DNA of 64,000 nt, taken from assembly GCA_902538885.1 (NCBI GenBank), contig CACBGU010000003.1, forward strand, positions 34,752-98,751, in the 5' to 3' direction. Positions 51,586 through 62,249 of this stretch are shown here, piece after piece. The translations under genes and the position numbers were made by a program. The stretch is from an uncultured Pelagibacteraceae bacterium (lineage in GTDB: Bacteria > Pseudomonadota > Alphaproteobacteria > Pelagibacterales > Pelagibacteraceae). The stretch's first letter is position 1; the number at the start of each line of letters is the position of its first letter. The notes under the pieces were generated by a model. It had not been told where the DNA came from, did not search any database, and saw nothing but the letters and a program-made list of their open reading frames with translations.

Positions 51586-53678
51586 ATATTTTTTCTATTT
51601 TCAACTAAACTATCTACAACACTTGGGTCAGCTAGAGTTGTGGTATCACCTAATTGACCATGTTCATTTGCTGCAATTTTTCTTAAAATTCTTCTCATTA
51701 TTTTTCCAGATCTTGTTTTTGGAAGTCCTGGAGTGAAATGAATTAGATCTGGAGTTGCTAGAGGTCCTATTTGTTTTCTTACCCAAAGCTTAAGATCTCT
51801 CTCGAGTTCTCCAGTTTCGGTTTCTCCAGCATTTAAAGTAACATAACAATATAAACCATTACCTTTAATATCATGAGGGTAACCAACTACAGCGGCCTCA
51901 GCTACTTTTGGATGAGCAACAAATGCACTCTCGATTTCAGCTGTTCCAAGATTATGTCCTGAAACAATAATTACATCATCTACACGACCTGTGATCCAGT
52001 AATAACCATCTTTATCTCTTTTACATCCATCACCGGTAAAATATTTTCCGTTGAATTGAGAAAAATATGTATCGATAAATCTTTGATGATCTCCATATAC
52101 TGTTCTCATCTGGCCAGGCCAAGATTGAGCTATACAAAGTCTTCCTTCACCAGCACCTTTTATCTCTTTGCCGTTTTTATCAACAAGGACAGGCTTAATT
52201 CCGTAGAAAGGTTTTGTTGCAGAACCAGGTTTTAGAGGAATAGCCCCTGTTTGAGGAGCAATCATTATTCCTCCAGTTTCTGTCTGCCACCAAGTATCTA
52301 CAATTGGGCATTTAGAATTACCTACAGTTTTGTAATACCACATCCAAGCCTCTGGATTTATGGGTTCTCCCACCGTTCCTAAAAGCTTAAGTGATTTTCT
52401 AGAAGTTTTTTTAACAGGCTTATCTCCTTCACGCATCAAAGCTCTTATCGCAGTCGGAGCTGTATAGAAAGTATTTACTTTATATTTGTCAACTATCTGC
52501 CACCATCTAGAACTATCAGGATAATTTGGAATTCCTTCAAACATGATAGTAGTAGCACCATTCGCTAGGGGTCCATAAATAATATAACTATGTCCAGTTA
52601 CCCATCCAATATCTGCTGTACACCAATAAATATCTTTTGGTTTGTAGTTGAAAATATATTGATGGGTCATTGATGCGTAAACCATATAACCACCAGTCGT
52701 GTGAAGAACTCCTTTTGGTTTACCTGTAGAACCTGATGTATATAAAATAAACAAAGGATCTTCAGCGTTCATTTCCTCTGGTTCACAGTGACTAGGAACA
52801 TCATTAATTAAATCATGGTACCAAACATCTCTACTTTGATCCCAGTTGATATAATTACCTGTTCGTTTAACAACTATACATTTTTTGACGTTTGGACAAC
52901 TCATAAGAGCTTCATCAACAGTATCTTTAAGAGGAATCATTTTTCCACCTCTAACGCCTTCATCAGCGGTTATGATGTATTCAGACTCGCAATCATTAAC
53001 TCTTCCAGAAATAGAGTCTGCTGAAAAACCTCCAAAAATAATTGAATGCACCGCACCAATTCTTACACAAGCTAACATTAAAATTGCTAACTCTGGTATC
53101 ATTGTTAAATAAATTGTTACTCGATCTCCTTTTTTAATTCCTAATTTTTTTAAACCATTTGCTGCTTTTGAAACTTTTTGGTGAAGTTGTTTATAAGAAA
53201 TTTTTTGACTATCTTTTGGATCATCTCCTACCCAAATAATTGCAGTTTTATCTTTTTTATCTTTTAAATGTCTATCAATACAATTTGCTGAAGCATTTAA
53301 AGTACCATCTTCAAACCATTTAATTTTGACTTCTTTAGTACTGTATTTTACATCTTTAATTTTTTTATAAGGTTTGATCCAAGTAATTCTTTTTCCTTCT
53401 TTTCTCCAAAACTCATCATTACTCTTTATAGATTGAGAATATTTTTGTTGGTACTTACTTTTGTTTGCTAAGCTGCTTTTAATCCATTCTGGTTTTGTTT
53501 TAATAACAATTTCAGGAGGCGTATTTCCATTTTCTTTTATTGCTTTAGATCTTTTTTTTACCTTTTTAGAGGACTTTTTTCTGACTTTAGATCTTTTCTT
53601 AACTTTTTTTGAGGTTTTTTTTCTAACCTTTGTTCTTTTTTTTCTTACTTTGCTTTTTTTCTTTTTTTTCTTTGGCAT
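51582..53678 (-). CDS. acs: Acetyl-CoA synthetase with repetitive basic N-terminal extension
   Basis: [73 protein letters not shown]. Confidence 0.96.
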   Translation of the reverse strand: MPKKKKKKSKVRKKRTKVRKKTSKKVKKRSKVRKKSSKKVKKRSKAIKENGNTPPEIVIKTKPEWIKSSLANKSKYQQKYSQSIKSNDEFWRKEGKRITWIKPYKKIKDVKYSTKEVKIKWFEDGTLNASANCIDRHLKDKKDKTAIIWVGDDPKDSQKISYKQLHQKVSKAANGLKKLGIKKGDRVTIYLTMIPELAILMLACVRIGAVHSIIFGGFSADSISGRVNDCESEYIITADEGVRGGKMIPLKDTVDEALMSCPNVKKCIVVKRTGNYINWDQSRDVWYHDLINDVPSHCEPEEMNAEDPLFILYTSGSTGKPKGVLHTTGGYMVYASMTHQYIFNYKPKDIYWCTADIGWVTGHSYIIYGPLANGATTIMFEGIPNYPDSSRWWQIVDKYKVNTFYTAPTAIRALMREGDKPVKKTSRKSLKLLGTVGEPINPEAWMWYYKTVGNSKCPIVDTWWQTETGGIMIAPQTGAIPLKPGSATKPFYGIKPVLVDKNGKEIKGAGEGRLCIAQSWPGQMRTVYGDHQRFIDTYFSQFNGKYFTGDGCKRDKDGYYWITGRVDDVIIVSGHNLGTAEIESAFVAHPKVAEAAVVGYPHDIKGNGLYCYVTLNAGETETGELERDLKLWVRKQIGPLATPDLIHFTPGLPKTRSGKIMRRILRKIAANEHGQLGDTTTLADPSVVDSLVENRKNI

Positions 53679-53693
53679 GAGATAATTTTTTTT

Positions 53694-54107
53694 TTAAATC
53701 TTACTCATGTTATTTATAATTTTCCAGCTTTTATAATCAACTGGCATTACAGAAAGCCTACTTTGCTTTATCAGAGCTAAATGGCTTAAATCCTTATTTT
53801 TTTTAATATTTTCGAGCGTTATAGGCTTTGAAAATTTAGACTTAAATTGAACAGTAACCGCAACAAATCTCCCTGTCTTGTCTGTTTTATCTATATAAGA
53901 TTCTTTAATAACTTTTACTATTCCAACTATCTCTTTTCCTATGTTTGAATGATAAAAAAAACATAAATCTCCTTTCCTCATACTTTTTAAATTTTTTGCA
54001 GCTTGATAATTTCTGACACCATCCCAAGGTGCACCTTTAATCCCAGCTTTTTTTTGCTGATCAATCGACCAAACATCTGGTTCAGATTTCATTAACCAAT
54101 ATTGCAT
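53694..54107 (-). CDS. EVE domain protein
   Basis: YWLMKSEPDVWSIDQ, APWDGVRNYQAAKNLKSMRKGDLCFFYHS. Confidence 0.94.
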   Translation of the reverse strand: MQYWLMKSEPDVWSIDQQKKAGIKGAPWDGVRNYQAAKNLKSMRKGDLCFFYHSNIGKEIVGIVKVIKESYIDKTDKTGRFVAVTVQFKSKFSKPITLENIKKNKDLSHLALIKQSRLSVMPVDYKSWKIINNMSKI

Positions 54108-55180
54108 TATAATTGAACTCCAGCACCTTTGAGAAAAGCTGCATCTTCATCTAAAGGCCATCTAGGTTTTGCTGGATAATCTAAATTATTAAATTGATTT
54201 ATTTTAAATTTTTCCAAACCTACCATTGCAATCATTGCTGCATTATCTCCACAAAACTCTATAGGAGGAAAAATACTTTTATAATTATTTTCTTCACATA
54301 GATTAATTAACATTGACCTAATTTTTTTATTTGCCGCAACCCCTCCAGCAACAACGAAAATTTTTTCATTTAATTTATTTATTTTTTCAAATTCAGTAAA
54401 GGCAATCTTAGTTTTTTTATATAAAATTTCCTCAATTGTTTTTTGAAAAGATGCTGCAAGATCATATTTATCTTGATCTGATTTAATTGTTTTGCTTATT
54501 TTCAATACAGCAGTTTTTAAACCTGCAAAAGAAAGATTGCATCCTCCTTTACTGAAAATTGGTTTTGGTAAATCATATTTTTCTGGATCACCTTTTTTAG
54601 CTAAAATTTCAATTTGAGGTCCACCTGGAAATTCTACTCCTAAAAGTTTTGCTGTTTTGTCAAATGCCTCACCTAATGCATCGTCAATAGTTGTTCCTAA
54701 TCTTTTATATTTTCCAAGATTTTGAACACTTAAATATTGTGAGTGCCCACCTGAAATCAAAAGAAGCAAATATGGATAATTTAAATTTGAATTTAGTTTT
54801 GGACTTAAAGCATGTCCCTCTAAATGATTAATAGCAATAAAAGGTTTATTCATTGCTGTTGCAAAAGCTTTACCAAAACTTAATCCAACTGATAGACAAA
54901 CAATTAATCCAGGACCAGCGGTAGAAGCAACCGCATCTATTTCTTCAATTTTTCTTCCACTCTCATCAATAGCTTTTTTGACAATCCAATCAATTTTTTC
55001 AATGTGTGAACGAGCTGCTAGTTCTGGAACTACACCACCAAACTCCTTATGAACCTCCACTTGACTAGAAACAATATTAGACAAAACTACTGGGAATCCT
55101 TCTTCATTTTCAGTTATTAAAGAAGCTGCAGTTTCATCACAGCTAGATTCTATTCCAAGAATTAAGGGTTTTTTGCTCAT
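54107..55180 (-). CDS. tsaD: tRNA N6-adenosine threonylcarbamoyltransferase TsaD
   Basis: ILGIESSCDETAASL, NHLEGHALSP, LLISGGHSQYL, CGDNAAMIA. Confidence 0.98.
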   Translation of the reverse strand: MSKKPLILGIESSCDETAASLITENEEGFPVVLSNIVSSQVEVHKEFGGVVPELAARSHIEKIDWIVKKAIDESGRKIEEIDAVASTAGPGLIVCLSVGLSFGKAFATAMNKPFIAINHLEGHALSPKLNSNLNYPYLLLLISGGHSQYLSVQNLGKYKRLGTTIDDALGEAFDKTAKLLGVEFPGGPQIEILAKKGDPEKYDLPKPIFSKGGCNLSFAGLKTAVLKISKTIKSDQDKYDLAASFQKTIEEILYKKTKIAFTEFEKINKLNEKIFVVAGGVAANKKIRSMLINLCEENNYKSIFPPIEFCGDNAAMIAMVGLEKFKINQFNNLDYPAKPRWPLDEDAAFLKGAGVQL

Positions 55181-55234
55181 TAAAATAGTTTTTAATAATT
55201 GTACAATCTTAATACAAGTAAGAAATAAATTTTT

Positions 55235-56152
55235 ATGAATAAAAAAATAATAATTGGATCTAGAGGTAGCAAGCTTGCCTTACTTTATGCTCAACAAGCT
55301 AAAGATAAAATTATCAAAAATACCGACCTTGGTAATGATGATATTTTAATTAAATCAATTACAACTAAAGGTGATGAGGTGCAGAATATAAGATTATCTG
55401 AGGTTGGTGGTAAAGGTTTGTTTTCAAGCAATATTGAAAAGGAACTTCAGTTAAAAAATATTGATATTGCAGTTCATGCACTGAAAGATATGCCCGCTAA
55501 CGAGACAGAAGGATTAAGGACAGATTCTTTTCTTGAAAGAAATGACCCTAGGGAAATTTTAATTACAAAGGATAAAAAGAAACTTAAAGACTTAGATGAA
55601 AAGTCAATTGTTGGAACCTCATCATACAGAAGAGAATTTCAAATAAAAAAAATTAGACAAGATTTAAACTGCAAATTAATTAGAGGAAATGTAGATACTA
55701 GAATTAGAAAATTAAATGAAGGAATGTATGATGCAATTATACTATCTTATGCAGGTATTAAATTTTTAAGTTTTGAAAATGAAATCTCTGAAATTTTTTC
55801 TGCTGAAGAAATAATTCCTAGCGCAGGACAGGGTGTAATTGCTCTTCAGTGCAGAGAGAATGATGAGGAGACGATTTCTATTTTAAATAAAATTAACCAT
55901 GAGGAAACATATAAAAGAGCTCACCTTGAGAGAAATATTTTAAAAGTTTTAGATGGAGATTGTGAAACAGCAATTGGTGCTCATTCAGTGGTTGATGGAG
56001 AGAAGATTATAGTAGAGGCTGAACTTTTTTCTTTAGATGGTAAACAAAGGTTTTATGAAAAAAAAGTTGGTAATTTGAATGAATTTAAAGAACTTGGTAA
56101 AGAAGTTGGGATACTTTTAAAAACAAAATCAAATAATTCATATAAAAGATAG
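55235..56152 (+). CDS. hemC: Hydroxymethylbilane synthase
   Basis: IIGSRGSKLALLYAQQ, AVHALKDMPA, VGTSSYRREFQI, GDCETAIGAH. Confidence 0.97.
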   Translation: MNKKIIIGSRGSKLALLYAQQAKDKIIKNTDLGNDDILIKSITTKGDEVQNIRLSEVGGKGLFSSNIEKELQLKNIDIAVHALKDMPANETEGLRTDSFLERNDPREILITKDKKKLKDLDEKSIVGTSSYRREFQIKKIRQDLNCKLIRGNVDTRIRKLNEGMYDAIILSYAGIKFLSFENEISEIFSAEEIIPSAGQGVIALQCRENDEETISILNKINHEETYKRAHLERNILKVLDGDCETAIGAHSVVDGEKIIVEAELFSLDGKQRFYEKKVGNLNEFKELGKEVGILLKTKSNNSYKR

Positions 56153-56153
56153 T

Positions 56154-56852
56154 ATGCATATTTTATTAACTAGACCATTGGAAGATTGTTCAGAAATGAT
56201 ATTGAAATTTCAATCGTTAGGACATCAGATATCTCATCTTCCATTAATAAGAATTGAAAAAGTTAATTATGAAGAAATTAACTTTTCTGAATATGATGGA
56301 ATTGTTTTTACTAGTGCAAATGCAGTAAAATTTTTAAGCACAGAAAGATTAGATAAAAATATTAAATGCTTTTGTGTTGGTAACGCTACAGAAAAAAAAG
56401 TAAGAAGTGTTGGCTTTCAAAATACAATTGCAGCTGAAGGAAATGTTGCAAACTTAAAGGAGTTAATAATACAAAGTTATGATTCTAAAAATAAAGAATT
56501 ACTTTACGTTAGTGGTGAAACAATATCAGTTGATTTAGATCAAAAGTTATTAAGTGAAGGTTTTAACGTAAAAAGAATTATTAATTATAGAGTAGATCAT
56601 AACCAAAAGTTTGATGACAAATTTGTTAATGAATTAAAATTAAATATGCCTGATATTGTCTATGTTTACTCTCAAAATAGTGCATCAAGTTTCTTAAATT
56701 TCATAAAGATTTACCAAACTGAAAATTTATGGATGAATACAAATTTGATGTGTATAGGCGAAAAAACCTCGTCAATATTGAACGAAATCAAATGGAAAAA
56801 GATTTTTCTTTTTAATCCTGGAGAAGAAGAGTTTTTGTTATATAAAATTTAA
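56154..56852 (+). CDS. hemD: Uroporphyrinogen-III synthase
   Basis: ILLTRPLEDCSEM, GIVFTSANAVKFL; directly after hemC. Confidence 0.88.
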   Translation: MHILLTRPLEDCSEMILKFQSLGHQISHLPLIRIEKVNYEEINFSEYDGIVFTSANAVKFLSTERLDKNIKCFCVGNATEKKVRSVGFQNTIAAEGNVANLKELIIQSYDSKNKELLYVSGETISVDLDQKLLSEGFNVKRIINYRVDHNQKFDDKFVNELKLNMPDIVYVYSQNSASSFLNFIKIYQTENLWMNTNLMCIGEKTSSILNEIKWKKIFLFNPGEEEFLLYKI

Positions 56853-56855
56853 AAA

Positions 56856-57941
56856 ATGGAATTAATTAATAATTTTTCTGAGATATTTTTATCAGTATGG
56901 AATAAAGGAATTCTTGGTGTTGATATTTTTCAAATATTAATTGGTATTGGAATATTTTTACTATTCTTAATTTTTAGAGGTCTAATAAGCAAATTAGTTA
57001 TTAAAAAATTAGAAATCATCTCGAAAAGAACAACTAATAAATTAGATGATACTTTTGTTCAATCACTTGTAGGCCCAGCAAGATTTTTACCTATTGTATT
57101 AGGATTTTTTATTGCAAGCTACTACATGACTTTCTCAATAGAAGGAAGAGAAGTGGTAGATACAATTAATAGAACTTTGATCACTATATTGATTTTTTGG
57201 GTAATTCACCAAATCATAGAACCAATCTCATACATACTTAGTGGTTTAGATAAATTATTAACAAGAGAACTTATTGGCTGGATAATTAAATCATTAAAAA
57301 TTTTAATTTTTATTTTAGGTTTAGCAGCAGTTTTAGAATTGTGGGGAATTAAAATAGGTCCAATTATTGCAGGTCTTGGACTGTTTGGTGTTGCTGTTGC
57401 ATTAGGCGCACAAGATTTATTTAAAAATCTAATTTCAGGAATTTTAGTTTTAGTTGAAAAGAGATTTAAAATTGGAGACTGGATTGCAGTTGAGGGGATT
57501 ATTGAAGGTATAGTAGAAAAGATTGGATTTAGATCAACAACGATTAGAAAGTTTGATAAGTCTCTTGCAATTATCCCAAATTTTCAGTTTGCAGAAAATG
57601 CAGTAGTAAACGTAAGTGAAACTTCCAATTGGTTGATTAGTTGGATTATCACACTTCAATATGACACTACAGTAGATCAATTGAAAAAGATTAGAGATGA
57701 AATAGAAAATCACATTAACTCAAGTGAAGATTATAATACTTCAATTGGAGTTGCGGTAAGAGTTGATAAATTTTCTGATAGTTCGATAGATATGTATGTT
57801 AGGTGTTTCACAAAATCAGGAAGTTGGAATAATTGGCTAGATGTTAAAGAAAGGTTAGCAATTGCGATTAAAGAAATCGTAGAAAAAAATGGTGCTTCAT
57901 TTGCGTTCCCAAGTCAGTCGATTTATGTTGAGAAAAAATGA
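56856..57941 (+). CDS. MscS-type mechanosensitive channel
   Basis: IIAGLGLFGVAVALGAQDLFKNLISGILVLVEKRFKIGDWIAVEGIIEGIVEKIGFRSTTIR. Confidence 0.93.
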   Translation: MELINNFSEIFLSVWNKGILGVDIFQILIGIGIFLLFLIFRGLISKLVIKKLEIISKRTTNKLDDTFVQSLVGPARFLPIVLGFFIASYYMTFSIEGREVVDTINRTLITILIFWVIHQIIEPISYILSGLDKLLTRELIGWIIKSLKILIFILGLAAVLELWGIKIGPIIAGLGLFGVAVALGAQDLFKNLISGILVLVEKRFKIGDWIAVEGIIEGIVEKIGFRSTTIRKFDKSLAIIPNFQFAENAVVNVSETSNWLISWIITLQYDTTVDQLKKIRDEIENHINSSEDYNTSIGVAVRVDKFSDSSIDMYVRCFTKSGSWNNWLDVKERLAIAIKEIVEKNGASFAFPSQSIYVEKK

Positions 57942-58228
57942 TAGCTATTTTTTATTTAGTTTTACAAATTTTAAAATTGTATTCTTACGTAGTGATTGCC
58001 AATGTTATTGTAAGTTGGCTAATTGCATTTAATGTTCTTAATACTCAAAATAGATTTGTTTATGCAATTTTAGAGTTGAGTTACAAATTAACTGAACCTT
58101 TCCTGAATAAAATAAGACATTTTTTGCCAAATTTAGGCTCACTAGATATTTCTCCAATCATTCTTCTTTTATTGATTTGGTTTATCGAAATGTGTATGAA
58201 GCTGTACATTGCACCAATGATTTTTTAG
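57938..58228 (+). CDS. YggT family membrane protein
   Basis: YVVIANVIVSWLIAFNVLNTQNRFVYAILELSYKLTEPFLNKIRHFLPNLGSLDISPIILLLLI. Confidence 0.9.
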   Translation: MIAIFYLVLQILKLYSYVVIANVIVSWLIAFNVLNTQNRFVYAILELSYKLTEPFLNKIRHFLPNLGSLDISPIILLLLIWFIEMCMKLYIAPMIF

Positions 58229-58237
58229 AAAAGAAAT

Positions 58238-59083
58238 ATGATTTTAATTGATGGAAAAAAAGCAGCTGCAGAATTAAGAGCAGAGTTAAAGGAAGAAGTC
58301 GCAGGGTTAAAATCAAAACATAATAAAGTACCAGGTTTAACAGTTATACTTATTGGTGATTTAACACCTAGTCAGATTTATGTGAGAAACAAAGAGAAAT
58401 CAGCAAATGAGGTAGGATTAAAATCTGAAGTTATAAAATATCCAGATTCAGTTGAAGAAAAGACGGTTCTAGAAAAAATTAAAGAACTTAACAGTGATGA
58501 AACCGTTTCAGGAATTTTAGTTCAACTTCCTTTACCTAAGCATATTGATAAACAGAAAGTTATTGAAGCTATTAATCCTTCAAAAGATGTGGATGGATTT
58601 CATCCAATGAATGTAGGCAATCTTTCATCTGGTTATGAAAGTTCAATACCTTGTACGCCACTTGGTTGTTATTTATTAATAAAAAAAATTGAACCTAATT
58701 TAAGTGGCAAAAAAGCTGTAGTTGTGGGTAGATCGAATTTAAATGGTAAACCAATGACACAACTTCTTTTAAAAGAAAATTGCACTGTAACTATAACTCA
58801 TTCAAAAACTAAAGATTTAAAAGCTGAATGTTTAGAGGCAGATATAATTGTTGCAGCTGTAGGTATACCCGAACTTGTTAGAGGAGACTGGGTAAAGAAA
58901 GATGCTATTGTTATTGACGTTGGTATAAATAAAACTGATAACGGTATAGTTGGTGATGTTCATTTTGATGAAGTTTCAAAAAATGCAAAAGCACTTACCC
59001 CAGTTCCTGGCGGTGTAGGTCCAATGACAATTGCTTGTTTATTAAAAAATACTATTGAGTGTTTTAAAAGATCACAAAAATAA
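58238..59083 (+). CDS. folD: Methylenetetrahydrofolate dehydrogenase/cyclohydrolase
   Basis: GDLTPSQIYVRNKEKSANEVG, ILVQLPLPKHID, VVGRSNLNGKPM, PVPGGVGPMTIACL. Confidence 0.98.
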   Translation: MILIDGKKAAAELRAELKEEVAGLKSKHNKVPGLTVILIGDLTPSQIYVRNKEKSANEVGLKSEVIKYPDSVEEKTVLEKIKELNSDETVSGILVQLPLPKHIDKQKVIEAINPSKDVDGFHPMNVGNLSSGYESSIPCTPLGCYLLIKKIEPNLSGKKAVVVGRSNLNGKPMTQLLLKENCTVTITHSKTKDLKAECLEADIIVAAVGIPELVRGDWVKKDAIVIDVGINKTDNGIVGDVHFDEVSKNAKALTPVPGGVGPMTIACLLKNTIECFKRSQK

Positions 59084-59162
59084 ACACTTTTTCTTATAAG
59101 TTTAATTGTCTCAAGGTTATTTAAATCAATTTAATTTTAATTGTATTTGATAAGCTTAACTA

Positions 59163-59378
59163 ATGAAAAAACCGAAATATGAATACAGGATTGCAATAAT
59201 AATGATTTTGTTAACTGCAATACCAATTGGTGCGACCCAATTAGGGTGGTATTTATATGGTAAACAAGTTGGTTTTGATTATGGTATGATTGCAGGAATT
59301 TTTTCTGTTATCCTAGCAGGGTATTTAATGTACAGAAAAGGTTGGAGAAACGAAGAAGAGGACGAGGACGAGGATTAA
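59163..59378 (+). CDS. Small two-TM protein with acidic tail
   Basis: Two hydrophobic segments, C-terminal EEEDEDED. Confidence 0.6.
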   Translation: MKKPKYEYRIAIIMILLTAIPIGATQLGWYLYGKQVGFDYGMIAGIFSVILAGYLMYRKGWRNEEEDEDED

Positions 59379-59379
59379 T

Positions 59380-59652
59380 ATGGAAAAAGTAATTTTTTTT
59401 GCACTTGCTGTACCAATACTAGGTTTTGTATTTTACTTAGGTGGCACAGCTATAATGAAAGGTTTCAAAGCAAAAGTTGAAAACAAACCATCCAAACCAG
59501 AAGAAAAAGAAGAAGAAAATGAAACTCAAGTTTCTTCATCAAGCAGTAATGATCTTAGCAGCGAAATTACAAAATTAAACGAACTACACAAAAGTGGAGT
59601 TTTAACCCAAGAAGAGTTCGAAAAGGCAAAAAATAAACTATTAAATAATTAA
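59380..59652 (+). CDS. SHOCT domain small membrane protein
   Basis: N-terminal TM; C-terminal ITKLNELHKSGVLTQEEFEKAKNKLL. Confidence 0.85.
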   Translation: MEKVIFFALAVPILGFVFYLGGTAIMKGFKAKVENKPSKPEEKEEENETQVSSSSSNDLSSEITKLNELHKSGVLTQEEFEKAKNKLLNN

Positions 59653-59662
59653 TAGTTTAATC

Positions 59663-60550
59663 ATGTTCAGTGGATTTAAAAAAAAATTTATAAAAGTAAA
59701 TAAAGGGAAAATTTTTTGTAGATTTAAAGGGAATGGTCCTCCCTTATTGCTTCTTCATGGATACCCTCAAACCCATGTAATGTGGCACAAAACTGCCCCA
59801 GAGCTTAGTAAATATTTTACTGTAGTTGTCGCTGATCTAAGGGGGTATGGAGATAGTTTTGTTTTACCTGGTGGAATTAATCATAAAAATTATTCTAAAA
59901 AAGAAATGGCCAAAGATATGGTTCAGCTAATGAGTAAACTGAAATTTAAAAAGTTTTGTGTTGCAGGTCATGATAGGGGTGGGAGAGTAGCTCACCGAAT
60001 GGCAAGAGATTATAGAAATAAAATTATGGCTTTAAGTGTATTAGATATTTGTCCAACTCTGGATATGTACGAGCATACAGATATGAAATTTGCAAAAGGC
60101 TATTTTCATTGGTTTTATTTAATACAGCCAGCACCTCTTCCAGAGAAAATGATAATGTCAGATCCTAAAAGATGGTTAAAAAGCCGTTTTAACAGGTCAT
60201 CCAAACTTGCGGTTGGAAGAGTTGAGGAAGAGTATTTTAGAGCCTTTAAACAAAAAAAAAGAATTCATGCAACCTGTGAAGATTATAGGGCTGCGGCTAC
60301 CATAGATTTAAAGCACGATAAAAAAGATCGGAAAAAAAAATTAAATATTCCAATACAAGTTTTGTGGGGAAAAAGAGGAGTTGTTGGAACGCAATTTAAA
60401 TCAGTTAAAATTTGGCAAAAATACACAAACAAAAAAGTTTATGGAGCAGAAATTAATTCAGATCATTTCATTCCGGAGGAAAGTCCAAAACAAACGATAA
60501 ATCACTTAAAAAAATTTTTTTTAAAAAATGCTAAAAATAATACCAAATAA
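59663..60550 (+). CDS. Alpha/beta hydrolase, haloacetate dehalogenase-like
   Basis: LLLLHGYPQTHVMWHKTAPELSKYFTVVVADLRGYGDS, AGHDRGGRVAHRMARDY. Confidence 0.82.
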   Translation: MFSGFKKKFIKVNKGKIFCRFKGNGPPLLLLHGYPQTHVMWHKTAPELSKYFTVVVADLRGYGDSFVLPGGINHKNYSKKEMAKDMVQLMSKLKFKKFCVAGHDRGGRVAHRMARDYRNKIMALSVLDICPTLDMYEHTDMKFAKGYFHWFYLIQPAPLPEKMIMSDPKRWLKSRFNRSSKLAVGRVEEEYFRAFKQKKRIHATCEDYRAAATIDLKHDKKDRKKKLNIPIQVLWGKRGVVGTQFKSVKIWQKYTNKKVYGAEINSDHFIPEESPKQTINHLKKFFLKNAKNNTK

Positions 60551-61319
60551 AAAAAATATTGGCGCAGAAATAAATGTAAATTTAAAAGAAATTACAAATA
60601 AAGATATTTTTAAAATTAAAAAAGCACTTAATAAATATGGAATGCTATATTTTAAAAAACAAAAATTAACTCCTAAACTTTATATAAAGTTTGCAAAGTA
60701 TTTTGGAAAATTAGCCAACTATCCAAGATTGAAAGGTTTAAATAAAAAATTTCCTCAAATTACTGTAGTGCAAAGAAAATCAACTGATAAAGGACCAAGT
60801 TTTGGTGAGCAATTTCATACCGACTCAATTTATACAAAAAAGCCACCAAGATTTACAATGTTGCTTTCAAAACTTGTACCAAAAAAAGGAAAGGCTAACA
60901 CAGAATTTTGTTCTCAATACCTTGCTTATAAAGAATTACCAAATTCAATAAAAAGAAAATTTAGAAATATTAAAGCTAAATATTCTTCTGAGGGTCCAAT
61001 TTCGGTTACAACAAAAGAAAGAGTAAAAGAAAAAGGAAAAAATATTAAAGAACTTAAATCTTCACATAAAATAATTAGAAAAATTAGTACAAATTATTCG
61101 ATTTATTGTAGCCCAGGACATTTTGTTGGTCTTAGTTCAAAAATAAAAAATGAGGAAAAATTAAAAAAATTTTTATTTAACCATCAAATTAAGAAGAAGT
61201 TTAAATTTTCATTGCCTTGGGAAAAAAACCAATTGGCTATATGGGATAACAGATCTATGCTTCATCAGGCAACACCTTTCAAAGGAAATAGAATTATGCA
61301 TAGAATAACAATTAAATAA
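60528..61319 (+). CDS. TauD/TfdA-type 2OG-Fe(II) dioxygenase
   Basis: FGEQFHTDSIYTKKPPRFTML (HxD) and WDNRSMLHQATPF (distal His). Confidence 0.85.
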   Translation: MLKIIPNKKNIGAEINVNLKEITNKDIFKIKKALNKYGMLYFKKQKLTPKLYIKFAKYFGKLANYPRLKGLNKKFPQITVVQRKSTDKGPSFGEQFHTDSIYTKKPPRFTMLLSKLVPKKGKANTEFCSQYLAYKELPNSIKRKFRNIKAKYSSEGPISVTTKERVKEKGKNIKELKSSHKIIRKISTNYSIYCSPGHFVGLSSKIKNEEKLKKFLFNHQIKKKFKFSLPWEKNQLAIWDNRSMLHQATPFKGNRIMHRITIK

Positions 61320-61322
61320 TTT

Positions 61323-62249
61323 ATGTTCACAATTTTTTTAGGACTTACTCCATTTATATTTATTACTTTTTTAGGGTTTGTATTTGGTAAGTTGAAAGTC
61401 TTAGACCTTAGTCATGCTAAAATTTTAAATCTTTTCTTGTTCTATATCGCAGTCCCAGCATTGATAATTAAGCTAATAGCACAAAATGAAATTGGACAAG
61501 TGGATTTCAAACAAATTTTCTCTTATTTAATTATGCAATCGATATGTGGAATTATTGCTTACTTAATTACTTCAAAATATTTTAAAAGATCAATCCCAGA
61601 GTCAATTATTTGGGCTTTAACAGTCGCATTATCAAACCACGTGACTTTGCTTTTGCCAATAACAGAAATTTATTTTCAACAAAATGTAATTACACAAGTT
61701 GCAAGTATTATATTAATGGATGGGATAATTTTATTATCTGTAATCGCTTTTTTTCTCGAATTATCTACAAAAAAAAATGTAAATTTATTTAATTTTATTA
61801 AAAATTTATTTTTAAACCCATTTATTCTTTCAATAATTATAGGTCTATTATTTTTATTATTAAATTTTAATATTGATCAAACTCCGATCGAATACACTTT
61901 GTCTAAACTTGCGGCATGTGTTTCGCCAGTTGGATTGTTTGCAATTGGTATAACTCTTTCATTTTATACTAAAAATGTAATTAACAAATTATCCGTATCT
62001 ATTTCAGTTTTAAAATTAGTTATTTCCCCGATAATTTTATTGTTAATTGGATTAGTGTTTTTTAATGCAGGATTGCCAGCAGAAATACCAGGTGCTTTCT
62101 TTGTGAGTGTTGCACCTTGCGGAGTTACTTCTATAGTTTTATGTGCTGCTTATAATGTAAGTCCCGAAAATATAATTAAAGCAATTTTTGTTTCTACATT
62201 TGCATCAATAGGGACTATATTTTTTGCAATTAAGTATTTAACTCTATAA
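61323..62249 (+). CDS. AEC family transporter
   Basis: About 10 TM segments; YIAVPALIIKLIA, SPVGLFAIGITLSF. Confidence 0.85.
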   Translation: MFTIFLGLTPFIFITFLGFVFGKLKVLDLSHAKILNLFLFYIAVPALIIKLIAQNEIGQVDFKQIFSYLIMQSICGIIAYLITSKYFKRSIPESIIWALTVALSNHVTLLLPITEIYFQQNVITQVASIILMDGIILLSVIAFFLELSTKKNVNLFNFIKNLFLNPFILSIIIGLLFLLLNFNIDQTPIEYTLSKLAACVSPVGLFAIGITLSFYTKNVINKLSVSISVLKLVISPIILLLIGLVFFNAGLPAEIPGAFFVSVAPCGVTSIVLCAAYNVSPENIIKAIFVSTFASIGTIFFAIKYLTL

